From contig NZ_MQWA01000001.1 of NCBI RefSeq assembly GCF_002954445.1, positions 653,148-717,147 of the forward strand: a DNA stretch of 64,000 bases, read 5' to 3'. A program made the position numbers and the translations under genes. Every line of letters begins with the position of its first letter. Positions within the stretch are counted from its first letter, which is position 1. This DNA is from Rubritalea profundi (GTDB lineage Bacteria; Verrucomicrobiota; Verrucomicrobiia; Verrucomicrobiales; Akkermansiaceae). This document shows positions 28,818 through 38,845 of the stretch, piece after piece. The notes beneath the pieces are model-generated. The model ran no database searches. It saw only the letters and a program-made list of their open reading frames with translations, and had not been told where the DNA came from.

Positions 28818-29468
28818 TTATGCTTCGATTCCCAACAGCGCAAGCATTCTACCTGTCGCTCCTTGTTCAATGCGATAGGAATAATACTTTTTAAGGTTCG
28901 AGCTAGTGCAAATTCCACAGTCGAAATACTTCTTCACTCCCGCGTCCACTAGTGTCTTCCTGATTTTAGCAGCGAAATCACAATCGTAGGCGGGCGGGCG
29001 AATACATGGAGCTAGGACGGCAATCACATCAGATGGTATTGTGCCGTATTCCTCAGCCATTTTATCCAAAGCGACCCGCGTAATTTTAGCATCAGTTCCC
29101 TTCTTCCCTGAATGCACCAGTCCGATGGCCTTGTTCTTTTCGTCAATTAAGTAAACTGCCCCGCAGTCAGCTACATAAATCGCCAGCAGAACTCTTGGGA
29201 TATTCGTTATCAAGCCGTCTACTGCCGGAACCATACTCCCTTGGCAGTCTCGGACCACAGCGACTCCCCCTCCATGGACCTGCTCGGCTCTGCAAGTGTT
29301 TTCCCAAGTAAACCCAAGCTTCTCAATCTCACTTTCATGAAATGGCAGCAAGCGAGCTATGGTAGCATCACGATCAGTATCGACTGCAACCTCTGCTATT
29401 CGCCCAATGAAGGCCGCTTGGAATCCATCAATCGCTAATGGCTCTAGAAAATTTTCAGTCACATCCAT
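28818..29468 (-). CDS. pgeF: Peptidoglycan editing factor/laccase-domain protein PgeF (YfiH)
   Basis: 216 residues. The zinc/catalytic triad of the YfiH family is visible: His in EQVHGGG, Cys in YVADCGAVY and His in LVHSGKKGT. The usual HAGWRG motif is changed to HSGKKG, so this is a divergent member. Family members remove wrong residues from peptidoglycan precursors and have purine-nucleoside-like activity. It is shorter than E. coli YfiH (243). It lies just before ispE on the same strand. Confidence 0.82.
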   Translation of the reverse strand: MDVTENFLEPLAIDGFQAAFIGRIAEVAVDTDRDATIARLLPFHESEIEKLGFTWENTCRAEQVHGGGVAVVRDCQGSMVPAVDGLITNIPRVLLAIYVADCGAVYLIDEKNKAIGLVHSGKKGTDAKITRVALDKMAEEYGTIPSDVIAVLAPCIRPPAYDCDFAAKIRKTLVDAGVKKYFDCGICTSSNLKKYYSYRIEQGATGRMLALLGIEA

Positions 29469-29634
29469 AGACTAACTACACCACCACCAAAATCACTTTC
29501 AAAATCACTTTTTTAGGCAATTCTTGTGCAGCCGTCTCCTCGCTCCAATCTTAACATAATGCCCCATGTTGAATGAATGCTAACAAAGGTAAACCTAGTC
29601 GCATGGTGTATGAATCACAAATCTCCATAAAAAC

Positions 29635-29668
29635 AAAAGCCCGCTACCTATTACAGTAGCGGGCTTTT
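29635..29668 (-). terminator. Terminator of tRNA-Ser
   Basis: A perfect 13-base stem (AAAAGCCCGCTAC / GTAGCGGGCTTTT) with an 8-base loop. Read on the minus strand it is followed by GTTTTTATGG, a good U-tract, and it starts 17 bases after the tRNA 3' end. Confidence 0.85.
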
Positions 29669-29684
29669 CGTATCGATAAACGAA

Positions 29685-29774
29685 TGGCAGACCGGGAGGG
29701 ATTCGAACCCTCGATACCATCACTGGTATACTCCCTTAGCAGGGGAGCGCTTTCGACCACTCAGCCACCGGTCC
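29685..29774 (-). tRNA. tRNA-Ser (anticodon GCT)
   Basis: 90 nt with encoded CCA. The acceptor stem GGACCGG pairs with CCGGTCT (top pair G-U). The D-arm has GGTGGCTGAGTGGTCGAAAG, the anticodon stem-loop is CTCCCCTGCTAAGGGAG, a long variable arm TATACCAGTGATGGTAT is typical of class II tRNAs, and the T-arm is GAGGGTTCGAATCCCTC. It reads AGC/AGU serine codons. Confidence 0.96.
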
Positions 29775-29908
29775 AGTGATTCGTTTGTCGAAGTGCAGGA
29801 AAGAACCATATAGAAGAGGTCTCGTCAATACTTCAGCGTAAAAAAAATAATCGCATTTTTATAAGCGATTCTTGAGTCCTTGCCTCAATGACGTAAGCTC
29901 CAAAGCAT

Positions 29909-30322
29909 ATGAGATCTCGCATCATTCTTCTGCTCATTTCACTATCAATGATTTGCAACAATTCCTGTACTAGTGGGGCGCTTGAAACAGCTGAACCTGA
30001 ACCGAAAAATGACGTCCTGGTTGCTAGAATCTCATCAGTTTATCCTAAGCAAAATTATATGCTGGTTCAGAAATACCGTAGAATCAACACCGAAATAGAC
30101 GCCATTTTCTACTCGCGCGGAACTGACGGTAGTGTCAACGCTCTCAAAATGACCGGCCAAAAGCTAGGACAGTTCTATGTAGCAGATCTCAGCAATGGCA
30201 ACTACACGGTAAACGATCCTGTATTCATGCGTGATCTTCGTAACTCTTCCGAAGTCGATGCAAATGAAACAACTACAACTCTACTAAAGAGCGGAATAGA
30301 ATTTGAAATAAATGAAAATTAG
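29909..30322 (+). CDS. Hypothetical small lipoprotein or secreted protein
   Basis: 137 residues. The N-terminal 20 residues form a hydrophobic signal with a Cys at 20 (CNNSC), which is a weak lipobox, so lipidation is uncertain. The mature domain has a short beta-rich pattern (VLVARISSVYP, FYVADLSNGNY) and no known motif. It lies between the tRNA and the MarR gene. ATG start. Confidence 0.65.
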   Translation: MRSRIILLLISLSMICNNSCTSGALETAEPEPKNDVLVARISSVYPKQNYMLVQKYRRINTEIDAIFYSRGTDGSVNALKMTGQKLGQFYVADLSNGNYTVNDPVFMRDLRNSSEVDANETTTTLLKSGIEFEINEN

Positions 30323-30464
30323 CTCCCAATTTCACTCATTTTACTAAATATTTTAAAAAAGCTTACAATTTCTGTTTTGTTTTTTAAAAAATAATGTTAG
30401 TATTTATTCTACGTTCGAGAGTCACTCTCGTAGACCAAATCCAAACTACACAATATCGTCTCCT

Positions 30465-30911
30465 ATGAACACATCCTCCAACATGAACACAGGTTCCAGC
30501 CGAGCTGAAGCAGAGCGCCTAGCTGATTTTGTTCTGTTCACCCAACGTTCCTGCATACTGAACCTATCTTCAGAACTCAACCGTGGTAAGATTTCATTCC
30601 CGCAGTTTTTCCTGATGGCTTATCTTTCAAGTGAGGACTACCTCACGATGTCAGACATTGCTAAAAAGATGGGCCACTCCACTGCTGCTGCAACTGGATT
30701 AGTGGATCGCCTAGAGAAGCTTGATTATGTTGAGCGTGTCCACGCTGCAGAAGATCGTCGCAAGATCATGGTACGTATTACGAGCAAAGGGACTGAGCTC
30801 GTAGCGCTGATGCGTGGTGAAATAGCAACTAGCCTCGCTGATACAATGGCTGAAATGGATGAAGAGGAAGCTGATACCATTCGCCACGCTCAAATGATTA
30901 TCAATCGGTAA
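30465..30911 (+). CDS. MarR-family transcriptional regulator
   Basis: 148 residues (an ATG at 30483 gives 142). It has the MarR winged helix-turn-helix: an N-terminal dimerisation helix, then SDIAKKMGHSTAAATGLVDRLEK as the recognition region (quoted in part) and the wing AAEDRRKIMVRITSKG. It would repress or activate target genes in response to small ligands. Its target cannot be read. The 140-base leader is A/T-rich, and no clear palindrome was found. A terminator follows. Confidence 0.92.
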   Translation: MNTSSNMNTGSSRAEAERLADFVLFTQRSCILNLSSELNRGKISFPQFFLMAYLSSEDYLTMSDIAKKMGHSTAAATGLVDRLEKLDYVERVHAAEDRRKIMVRITSKGTELVALMRGEIATSLADTMAEMDEEEADTIRHAQMIINR

Positions 30912-30943
30912 ATTGATCAGGCCTAGAGCCTAAATGCTTTTTT

Positions 30944-30972
30944 AACGCGCAGTCGCAAGCTGTGCGTTTTTT
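30944..30972 (+). terminator. Terminator after the MarR gene
   Basis: A 9-base stem AACGCGCAG / CTGTGCGTT with a 7-base loop and a T-tract, 33 bases after the stop. It works on the plus strand only, since the minus strand lacks a U-tract. Confidence 0.75.
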
Positions 30973-31009
30973 AGTTTACTGAGTCTTAGATTTTAGCTGA
31001 CACTACAGG

Positions 31010-32155
31010 CTAACAACAGGAATCGCCATCACAGCAATCACTTGATGCCGTCGTTAGTTTATAATCTTGGCCTTTGGTCTCACGAGGATGACGCTCAGCA
31101 GTACGTGAGCAATCAAAAGGTTCGGCATCAGCCAAAGGCACCTCTTCGATGGGGTCTACAAGAGTAAAACTGTCACAATAAGGAGGCCTTTTGTAGAGAT
31201 TGTAGGTCTTTTCACATACGGCATAACGTTTTCCTCGCTCCATTGCATGGCCATCGTCATCGAGTACTTTCTTGAATGGTCCATTATAGACCACCGCTTG
31301 GTTGCGCTCCAGACAGGGACCTTCTTTCCCCTTCCATGCCTGCACGGTAACTGAGCGAAACTCAATCCCCTCGACAGTTTGCCATGGATTACTCTCAAAT
31401 TTTACGAATTCGACACCATAAAAACCAGCGTCTTCAAACGCTTTAAGAAATCCCTCTTCGGTCATCGCCCCTGATATGCAACCACTCCAAAGCTGAGCAT
31501 CCTTTTGGAGGTGGAGAGGAACTTCTTCGTCAGCCACAATGTCGGAGATAACTGCACGTCCACCCTTCTTGAGCACCCGGTATATTTCTTGAAACATTTG
31601 CTCTTTCAGCTCTGGCTCAACAAGGTTTAGAACACAGTTCGAAACTACCACATTGACACTGTTGTCCTCCACTAGCGGCTTCTTTTCGCGAATGCCTTGT
31701 TCTACCGCTGCTAGTGCCATCCAGGCGTTTGCATCAGTTACTGGATTTTCTGAGAGGTGCTCTTCAAGCAATTTTAAATCTAAAGCGAGGTCTTGAATGC
31801 GGCCCTTGCGGAATTCAACATTAGAATAACCAATGGCATCAGCAATGATTGGGGCATTACGCTCGGCGACCTCTAACATATCATCAGTCATATCAACACC
31901 AATGACCTTACCCTGTTCACCCACGACTTGAGCGGCTATGAAACAAATTTTTCCAGTACCACTCCCAAGATCCAATACTGTTTCTCCAGGCTTGAGCCAT
32001 TTCGAGGGATCTCCGCAGCCATAATCTTTTTCGATCACTTCTTGCGGAATTACTTTTAAATATTTCGGGTCATAGTCAACTGGGCAACACAATGCAGCCT
32101 CAGCTTGATTCGCGGCAGCAGCATAGCGGGCCTTGACGGCTGATTCGGTCTTCAT
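31010..32155 (-). CDS. SAM-dependent methyltransferase, arsenite-methyltransferase (ArsM)-like
   Basis: 381 residues. The class I methyltransferase core has LDLGSGTGKICF and VIGVDMTDDML, with a post-core LKKGGRAVISDI. Cysteine pairs at the N-terminus (ALCCPVDY) and YGCGD, plus one near NCVLNL and a Cys-rich end (DCCDGDSCC), resemble the thiols by which ArsM-type enzymes bind As(III). It probably methylates arsenic, but the Cys pattern differs from well-studied ArsM, so another thiophilic substrate is possible. It is downstream of, and in the same direction as, a sigma factor/anti-sigma pair. Confidence 0.75.
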   Translation of the reverse strand: MKTESAVKARYAAAANQAEAALCCPVDYDPKYLKVIPQEVIEKDYGCGDPSKWLKPGETVLDLGSGTGKICFIAAQVVGEQGKVIGVDMTDDMLEVAERNAPIIADAIGYSNVEFRKGRIQDLALDLKLLEEHLSENPVTDANAWMALAAVEQGIREKKPLVEDNSVNVVVSNCVLNLVEPELKEQMFQEIYRVLKKGGRAVISDIVADEEVPLHLQKDAQLWSGCISGAMTEEGFLKAFEDAGFYGVEFVKFESNPWQTVEGIEFRSVTVQAWKGKEGPCLERNQAVVYNGPFKKVLDDDGHAMERGKRYAVCEKTYNLYKRPPYCDSFTLVDPIEEVPLADAEPFDCSRTAERHPRETKGQDYKLTTASSDCCDGDSCC

Positions 32156-32253
32156 AATGGGTTCTTAATTAAACAATTATTAGTCACAGTAAAGTGAATA
32201 AAAATTACGCAACTTAGAAGCTACGCATGATTGGAATCCATTAATTCGGATGG

Positions 32254-33240
32254 TTAGAATAACTTCATCATGTCTTTTTTCTTTGCCTTGGTAAGGATCA
32301 TGTAGGTCTTTTCCCCTTCACGCCAATGCGCTACGTTAAACTGAGTCACATCACACCCATAGCAACTTTTGAGTGAAATACTCTTCATCGATGAGAGTCC
32401 ATCAGCGTCAGATAGACTGGCTGAATCAACGACGATTAAGTGCACCATACCCATACCTTCTTTCTCAAAACAGAGTAATGAAATGGGTTGCCCGCTATCA
32501 AGGTACATATCACAGGCACCTACTAGCTTAGCTTCTGCTAGTCCAACGGGGAGCTGGGAAGGAACTGGATGGTCCTTTGTATCTAAGAACTGCATTGCTG
32601 CGTTAGCGCAATCTAGGTCAGTGTTAAGCTTGATCTGACTTGGTGATTTCAGTTTCACAGCCATTTGATGTACAGCTGAATGTACTGCTACGCGCTGGAC
32701 CGATGAATGGCCTATCATTGGGCTAGGTATTGCCGTGTGATCGCTTGCCAAAACACCTTGATTTGATTGAATAAGACCCGGCTGGTTCATTGTGACCAAA
32801 GCCCCAACAGCCACAGCGGCTGCAACTGCAGTAACAGAGAGCCATCGCCAAACCTTGATTTCAGTCACCTTGCTATTTTCAAGATTCGCGGCACCTTGTT
32901 CCATTTGCATGGCGGCAAGAATTTGGTCGCGTAGCCCCTCTGGCGGAGCAATCGAAGTCATTCCGCCTGTGAATAAACCGTCTAAATCAGCATCCACAGC
33001 TTCACTATTTCCATCATAGGCAAGGACTGCTAATATCTCGTCACGCAAGCCATCTGGAATAGGTAAATAATTTAAAGCCTGAGCAAAGGCAGCGTCAGTA
33101 GCCCTCTCGTGAGCTAACCATTCGCCTAGCTCACGGTTTTCAGCTGCTAGTTTCAGAGCGTCCGCAAACTCAGGTAAGTGCGCATCTGCTCCATCTGGTC
33201 TAAAACTACTCAGTAAGAATTTTGCCTGTGTTTTATCCAT
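32254..33240 (-). CDS. Anti-sigma factor-like membrane protein
   Basis: 328 residues. The first ~130 are cytoplasmic and helical, then one membrane segment (residues ~133-152, VTAVAAAVAVGALVTM), then a periplasmic part with several Cys residues (CDMYLDSG, LLCFEKEG, SCYGCDVT). It starts 8 bases inside the end of the sigma factor gene, the normal arrangement for a cognate anti-sigma factor. It lacks the HxxxCxxC zinc motif of ZAS-type anti-sigmas. The Cys-rich outside part could sense thiol-reactive signals. Confidence 0.72.
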   Translation of the reverse strand: MDKTQAKFLLSSFRPDGADAHLPEFADALKLAAENRELGEWLAHERATDAAFAQALNYLPIPDGLRDEILAVLAYDGNSEAVDADLDGLFTGGMTSIAPPEGLRDQILAAMQMEQGAANLENSKVTEIKVWRWLSVTAVAAAVAVGALVTMNQPGLIQSNQGVLASDHTAIPSPMIGHSSVQRVAVHSAVHQMAVKLKSPSQIKLNTDLDCANAAMQFLDTKDHPVPSQLPVGLAEAKLVGACDMYLDSGQPISLLCFEKEGMGMVHLIVVDSASLSDADGLSSMKSISLKSCYGCDVTQFNVAHWREGEKTYMILTKAKKKDMMKLF

Positions 33241-33763
33241 TTTGTCTCACCTTTCCTTCAATGTTTATAATTTTACCTTCTGCGTCGTCTCGCATTTTAG
33301 TACGTAATTGCTCTTTGCCGCGAGAGATCCGCGACATCACAGTACCAATAGGCACATCGAGAATTGCTGCAATTTCTTTATAGCTATGCTGTTGGAGGAA
33401 AAAGAGTGCGAGCGGGGCTCGGAATGTCTCATCCAATTGCTGTAGCAGCTCCACAGCTCGCTTGCCGTCCAAGCCCCTGCTTGTATCAGGCTCATGTGAA
33501 TGCAAATGATAATCGACTTCTTCAAGCTCAATTTCAGGGAAACGATTCGACCTTCTAGCGTGCCCTAGGTGTTCACGGTAGAGAGTTGTAAATAACCAGG
33601 TCTTCGCTTTGCTTCTATCTTTCAGCTGATGGCCTTTTTGCGCCCAGATACAAAAGGTTTGCTGCACTAAGTCAGCAGCACGATCAGGACTCTTTGCCAA
33701 CGAATAGGCAAAGCGATAGAGCGGCTGGTAGTGTTGGTCTACTAAATCTTGAAATTCACTCAT
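33233..33763 (-). CDS. ECF-type RNA polymerase sigma factor
   Basis: 176 residues from ATG at 33763; an ATG at 33793 would add ten. Region 2 (residues ~10-75) has the DLVQQTFCIWAQKGHQ stretch and region 4 has FFLQQHSYKEIAAILDVPIGT (quoted in part), both typical of ECF sigmas with no region 3. It would direct RNA polymerase to a stress regulon, held by the overlapping anti-sigma protein. The signal is not known; the ArsM-like gene downstream suggests metal or thiol stress. Confidence 0.9.
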   Translation of the reverse strand: MSEFQDLVDQHYQPLYRFAYSLAKSPDRAADLVQQTFCIWAQKGHQLKDRSKAKTWLFTTLYREHLGHARRSNRFPEIELEEVDYHLHSHEPDTSRGLDGKRAVELLQQLDETFRAPLALFFLQQHSYKEIAAILDVPIGTVMSRISRGKEQLRTKMRDDAEGKIINIEGKVRQNG

Positions 33764-33866
33764 ACTTTCTAAGGTTAAGAGTATTCCAAGCACACATCTA
33801 TTCCATCAGAATCAACTATTTCCCATGAATCGTTGATAAGCCCATAAGATTACCTTTGAAGTCGGC

Positions 33867-34193
33867 TTAAGGCACATAGAATGTATGAGTCTTATCTGGA
33901 TCTTCCGGATCTCTCACCAGCAAGCCTGAGGCCAGCCCACGAACATCCACTATGGTCCCAGTATACGGATTAAGCACAAATCCTGGTCGACTCTCTAAAG
34001 GCTTCGCTATGGGAGGCGTCAGAGCCTTCGGCTTCGGATCCAGAGTAACATCAGTTGGCTCTATTATTGGTGGATGAACCGTCACAGGATCTGGACTCGA
34101 TCCTAGAACACCCCAATCACATGAAGTCAAGCAGAGTGACACGCCGGCGAGTGCAGTAACCAGCACTGAGTCCTTTATCTTATGTTTCAACAT
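33867..34193 (-). CDS. Small Pro-rich lipoprotein with NPYT-motif end
   Basis: 108 residues. A lipoprotein signal peptide ends LTSC (Cys25). A Pro-rich linker (PDPVTVHPPIIEPTD) leads to a C-terminal motif beginning NPYTGTIVDV and ending HTFYVP. The same motif style occurs twice in the lipoprotein at 54667-55119. The function is unknown. The gene stands alone between the sigma factor and aroB. Confidence 0.75.
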   Translation of the reverse strand: MLKHKIKDSVLVTALAGVSLCLTSCDWGVLGSSPDPVTVHPPIIEPTDVTLDPKPKALTPPIAKPLESRPGFVLNPYTGTIVDVRGLASGLLVRDPEDPDKTHTFYVP

Positions 34194-34272
34194 GCTTCTT
34201 TTGTAGCATATAAGAGTCGGAGGTCAATTTAAATTGCTAGATAACCAGCACTTAGGGCGCTAAGAAAAATGA

Positions 34273-35396
<1,124 letters not shown>

Positions 35397-35413
35397 AAGT
35401 CCGCCTCTACAAA

Positions 35414-37204
35414 CTATTTTTTAATCATCACCAACCAATTCATTACATTAATTGGTGGTAAATCTGCTATCTCCTCAATTGGTTTAAGGTCCGCAAATGT
35501 CTGAGCCGCAGATGCACCACCGTTCGTGTCTTTGAGCTCAAGAATATTTACCTCACCTGTTCCCGTATTCAAACTGCCCATGCTGCCTGTGAGTGAGACT
35601 GAACGAAACTGATCACCTAATCCGTATCCAATTGTTGGCGCAAAAACTGAAAGTGGCGGGTAATCTTCTCCCCCACCCGTTATGGGCTCCTGGTTTAGAT
35701 CCTCTAAAATTTGAAGTGTGTAATTAGTCACGATTGAAAAACCGTCGGAAAAATCAGTCAAATCATCACAATCCCTAAGTATCACTACGAGGGGACTTAA
35801 ATCAACAGTCGGGGCTAGAGGTCGATCAATTACTGATGTGTCTTTGTAATTAGCATTGATCGCAATTGAATGGTAATTTTTGACATCAAAGACATTGCCC
35901 CCATCTGAGGTCGTAATCCAATCAGCAAGCTTTCCTAAATGGATCGCTACACCTTGAATCCCAGAAGAATCCTCAAGAATAAAAGGGAAATCATCGTAGC
36001 CATCATCGGCTACACCGGGCCAAGCGACTCCAGAGGTGAAATCGCTATCAGCAGCATTGAAAATAACGACCTCGTATGTATCTGTACTAAAGCGTAAGGC
36101 CGTTGGAATGCCTGCTTTAACCTCAATAACATCCAGCTTCATCTTACATTGATGGCTTCCGCAAGAATAGGTGTACCATTCCTCCGTAGCGTCACCATTC
36201 ATATCAGAGGTCGCAAACCTATCAAAGAAGTTGAAGCCTGAATTTATTGGTAAAAACAGTGTTCTGGCATAATCTGATGCCTTCGAAATTGGGTAGAATG
36301 TAGCATTCGCATTTTCGTGTGTGGTCCGAGCTCCAGAAGCATCAACAGTATATTCACCAACTGTAGCCCCTGTTAAGTCAGCGCCTTGTGTCGTGGAAAC
36401 TCCATCAATATTTCCATGACTCATCGTCGCTTTCTTAGCATAAACAATTCCTTTTATCGTTATATTGTTAGCGTTGCCTGCATCGTAATTCCCAGTACCT
36501 ATTTGACCGATATTGGTAAATGCTGAAGAACTGATAGCCAACTGAGCCGGGATTTCGTAAATATCCAAGTCATAGTGATCAGTCAAAAGGCCTGAACTTA
36601 GACCCGCGGCAGCTATCTCTGAGGCACGTTCATGCACATTGATCGTCCATGAGTTTTTTTTAGCTATGAATGTCTTTGCTCCTGTTATCGAATTTACAGA
36701 GTAGTAGCCAAAATGAATATCTGGATAACTTATTTTTGTGAAAGCAACCGCATTTCCCGATAATACTGGTGTCGGAGCAGCAGTCACACTAGCCACGTAA
36801 TTGGCTACGTTAAAGGTTCCTGTCTTGTTTCCTGTATTGCCGTTCTTATAAGTGCTCGGAAATTCCATGCCTGTTTCATCGGCTGAACTCCTTGCTGTCC
36901 CAAGCTTAGATACACTGCTCGCTAAATCGAATAAGCCTGACGCTCCACCGAAATTGGCGTTGGCATTATTAATCATGGTATTAGCGACGGTGACAGGTGC
37001 TATCGTGACAACAGATCTCAAAAACGCTTGTTTTCTAGCATCATAGTCGACTTGAAGTTGTACTTTTTTTTGCGCCTCTAGAGACCGGATTGAGCCTCGA
37101 TACATGATTCCCATGATCGCGAGTAAGAAGCTGCCGATGACAACCACACTAAGTATAGTAATCAGTCCCGACCTCTGGCGGTTTTTAAATAAGTTAGTTT
37201 TCAT
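35414..37204 (-). CDS. Pilus-related (PilX-like) membrane-anchored protein
   Basis: 596 residues. The N-terminus is a short basic stretch and a hydrophobic helix (SGLITILSVVVIGSFLLAIM), as in PilX-type minor pilin or pseudopilin proteins, but the Glu at position +5 of true prepilins is not seen. The rest is a large exported domain with Thr/Ser/Asn-rich beta structure and few motifs. It overlaps the upstream pilin-like gene by 4 bases. It is probably exported through a type IV pilus/type II secretion-like machine. The function is unknown. Confidence 0.6.
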   Translation of the reverse strand: MKTNLFKNRQRSGLITILSVVVIGSFLLAIMGIMYRGSIRSLEAQKKVQLQVDYDARKQAFLRSVVTIAPVTVANTMINNANANFGGASGLFDLASSVSKLGTARSSADETGMEFPSTYKNGNTGNKTGTFNVANYVASVTAAPTPVLSGNAVAFTKISYPDIHFGYYSVNSITGAKTFIAKKNSWTINVHERASEIAAAGLSSGLLTDHYDLDIYEIPAQLAISSSAFTNIGQIGTGNYDAGNANNITIKGIVYAKKATMSHGNIDGVSTTQGADLTGATVGEYTVDASGARTTHENANATFYPISKASDYARTLFLPINSGFNFFDRFATSDMNGDATEEWYTYSCGSHQCKMKLDVIEVKAGIPTALRFSTDTYEVVIFNAADSDFTSGVAWPGVADDGYDDFPFILEDSSGIQGVAIHLGKLADWITTSDGGNVFDVKNYHSIAINANYKDTSVIDRPLAPTVDLSPLVVILRDCDDLTDFSDGFSIVTNYTLQILEDLNQEPITGGGEDYPPLSVFAPTIGYGLGDQFRSVSLTGSMGSLNTGTGEVNILELKDTNGGASAAQTFADLKPIEEIADLPPINVMNWLVMIKK

Positions 37205-37674
37205 AATGCTGGTGTTGCTGCATAAGTTACTTGTCCTCCGTAAGGACCGGTCAAAGTGAACTGGAGAGTGTTCCCCACTGTGTTGAAGTTAGCCGCTGAG
37301 AGTCCACTAGCTATGTTCCAAGCAGCGCCTCCATCGTACGAGTATTGTAGACTGCTAGTACCAGCGTTGTAGCTGATCACACCGTACAAAGTTGTTCCAT
37401 TATTTTGCACGAAACCAAGCTGCATCGAAGTTGCTCCCGCATTAGTGACTGTTCTAAACGTATCGGCCTTTGCGAAAAGGCGGACTACTATATTATTAGC
37501 GAGCGGAGCCTCTTCAGCGATAAACCTTTGAGTATTCCACCAGGTATAGAATTGGACTTGCTGTGAGAGCATACTCACTAGAGTGCTCGCGATCAGCACG
37601 ACTAGCACTAATACTACAGACAACTCAATCAAAGTGTACCCTTTGCGCCTTTTAGGTATTATAAATAGTTTCAT
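37201..37674 (-). CDS. Prepilin-like protein (type IV pilin/type II secretion N-terminal motif)
   Basis: 157 residues. A basic leader precedes KGYTLIELSVVLVLVV, the class III prepilin motif: PilD-type peptidase would cut after Gly, methylate the next residue and leave Glu at +5. The rest is a small beta-rich domain with few Cys. It overlaps the gene downstream (4 bases) and lies 4 bases after the gene at 37679, so all three form one operon. Confidence 0.8.
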   Translation of the reverse strand: MKLFIIPKRRKGYTLIELSVVLVLVVLIASTLVSMLSQQVQFYTWWNTQRFIAEEAPLANNIVVRLFAKADTFRTVTNAGATSMQLGFVQNNGTTLYGVISYNAGTSSLQYSYDGGAAWNIASGLSAANFNTVGNTLQFTLTGPYGGQVTYAATPAL

Positions 37675-37678
37675 TTTC

Positions 37679-38302
37679 TTACTGGGAGCGGATTACAGAA
37701 CGAGTTTTCACATAGGTGTCATTCCCCACAGTATATACTACATGAGTTTGCAGTTCATAGCAATTGACCCCCGTGTCTGCTAACGAAAGCGCTTGGCCTG
37801 CAGCATCTTGTTCAAAGTCAGCAGCAGTCGCGGAGTTAACGATTGTAGTACCGCTGACTTGAGGAATAATTCTCACGCGGTAGACTGTAGCCGTGTAGTC
37901 TCGGCCATTATTCGGTCCTGCGGTAAATCCCGGCATCTTACCCATCGGTGTGCCATTAAGTACAACGGCATTAGCTAAGACCGCTGTAGATGTGGTCCCT
38001 GCCCCCCATCCTGTGGTGACACCACTCGTGTCAGAGCCTGCAGCGATATCATCAAAATCAAGACTATTCATCAAGGCTACTTCTTGGGATAAATAAGCAT
38101 CCACCAAGTTCGTCTTCATCGTCCAAGTCCGAGGCCTTAGGATATTGAAAGAAGCGTCCATGAGGACAATTGCAATCGCCACGAGAACAAATAAAGAAAT
38201 TGTCGTCTCAACCAAAAAACTCCCTCGTCGTTGATTTGCTATGGGGGATGCTTTTGCTGCTCTTTTCATCGGCAGCGGTGATTCTAACAGTGTTTTATAC
38301 AT
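37679..38302 (-). CDS. Prepilin-like protein (PilV/PulJ-type)
   Basis: 207 residues (an ATG at 38269 gives 196). A basic leader leads to RRGSFLVETTISLFVLVAIAI, a prepilin motif (quoted in part) in which SFLVE takes the place of FTLIE. Then come a beta-rich domain and a Cys (VNCYELQTH). It opens the three-gene pilin-like operon. Assembly proteins (PilB, PilC, PilD) are not in this window. The function is inferred from the motif only. Confidence 0.72.
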   Translation of the reverse strand: MYKTLLESPLPMKRAAKASPIANQRRGSFLVETTISLFVLVAIAIVLMDASFNILRPRTWTMKTNLVDAYLSQEVALMNSLDFDDIAAGSDTSGVTTGWGAGTTSTAVLANAVVLNGTPMGKMPGFTAGPNNGRDYTATVYRVRIIPQVSGTTIVNSATAADFEQDAAGQALSLADTGVNCYELQTHVVYTVGNDTYVKTRSVIRSQ

Positions 38303-38383
38303 GACTCTATTTCATTGATTATGTCTTTCATCTAAACACAAAAAAGCGTGGAGACAATCCTAAACTTGGTTTCAGGCGGGCGA

Positions 38384-38757
38384 TTACGCTTGGATTTCTT
38401 CTCCCCCCACATGGAATCCAATCATTCGTCGGGGAGCCTCCACCTCTTCTTCCTCTAGTTTCCGAGTGTAGCAAAGGAGACCTGCAGACTGGCTTGGTGA
38501 GAAATAAACATACATGGTGCGCCATCTATAGCGCCCTCGATAACGACACTGGAGTGACCATCTTCACCAATGGTCAAAACCTCAACCACATCTCCAGTGG
38601 GAAGAAAAGTCAGCACCACTGGAACTTCATCCTCAGCGACTCCCTCACGCCATTTTGCAACTCTATGAGCGAGTCGCCTAATGAACTCGCCAGCAGACTC
38701 AAAGCGATGCTCACGTTCTTTTGGCATGGAAGCCAAAATGTCATGCATTTCGGGCAA
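38384..38757 (-). pseudogene. Hypothetical protein, likely frameshifted near its end
   Basis: A 100-residue frame (38757-38455) ends at a TAG right after ATLGN. The -1 frame continues at once with protein-like sequence (KLEEEEVEAPRRMIGFHVGG, then EEIQA and a stop at 38384). One extra A in the AAA at 38459-38461 would give ATLGK-LEEEE and a 124-residue protein. The body is a beta-rich domain (VVLTFLPTGDVVEV, VVIEGAIDGAPC). No family recognised. The frameshift reading is inference. Confidence 0.5.
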
Positions 38758-38845
38758 CCCATTGGATGCTCCCGGCAGGCTTAAGTATGGTTTACGGATG
38801 GTCGCATCCCCAGGTTATTTCAACATGAGGATAACCTAGCACGAC

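Noticed and set aside
30465-30911. MarR gene as regulator of the RND efflux operon
   Set aside because: It is 23 kb away with other genes between, and no shared palindrome was seen.
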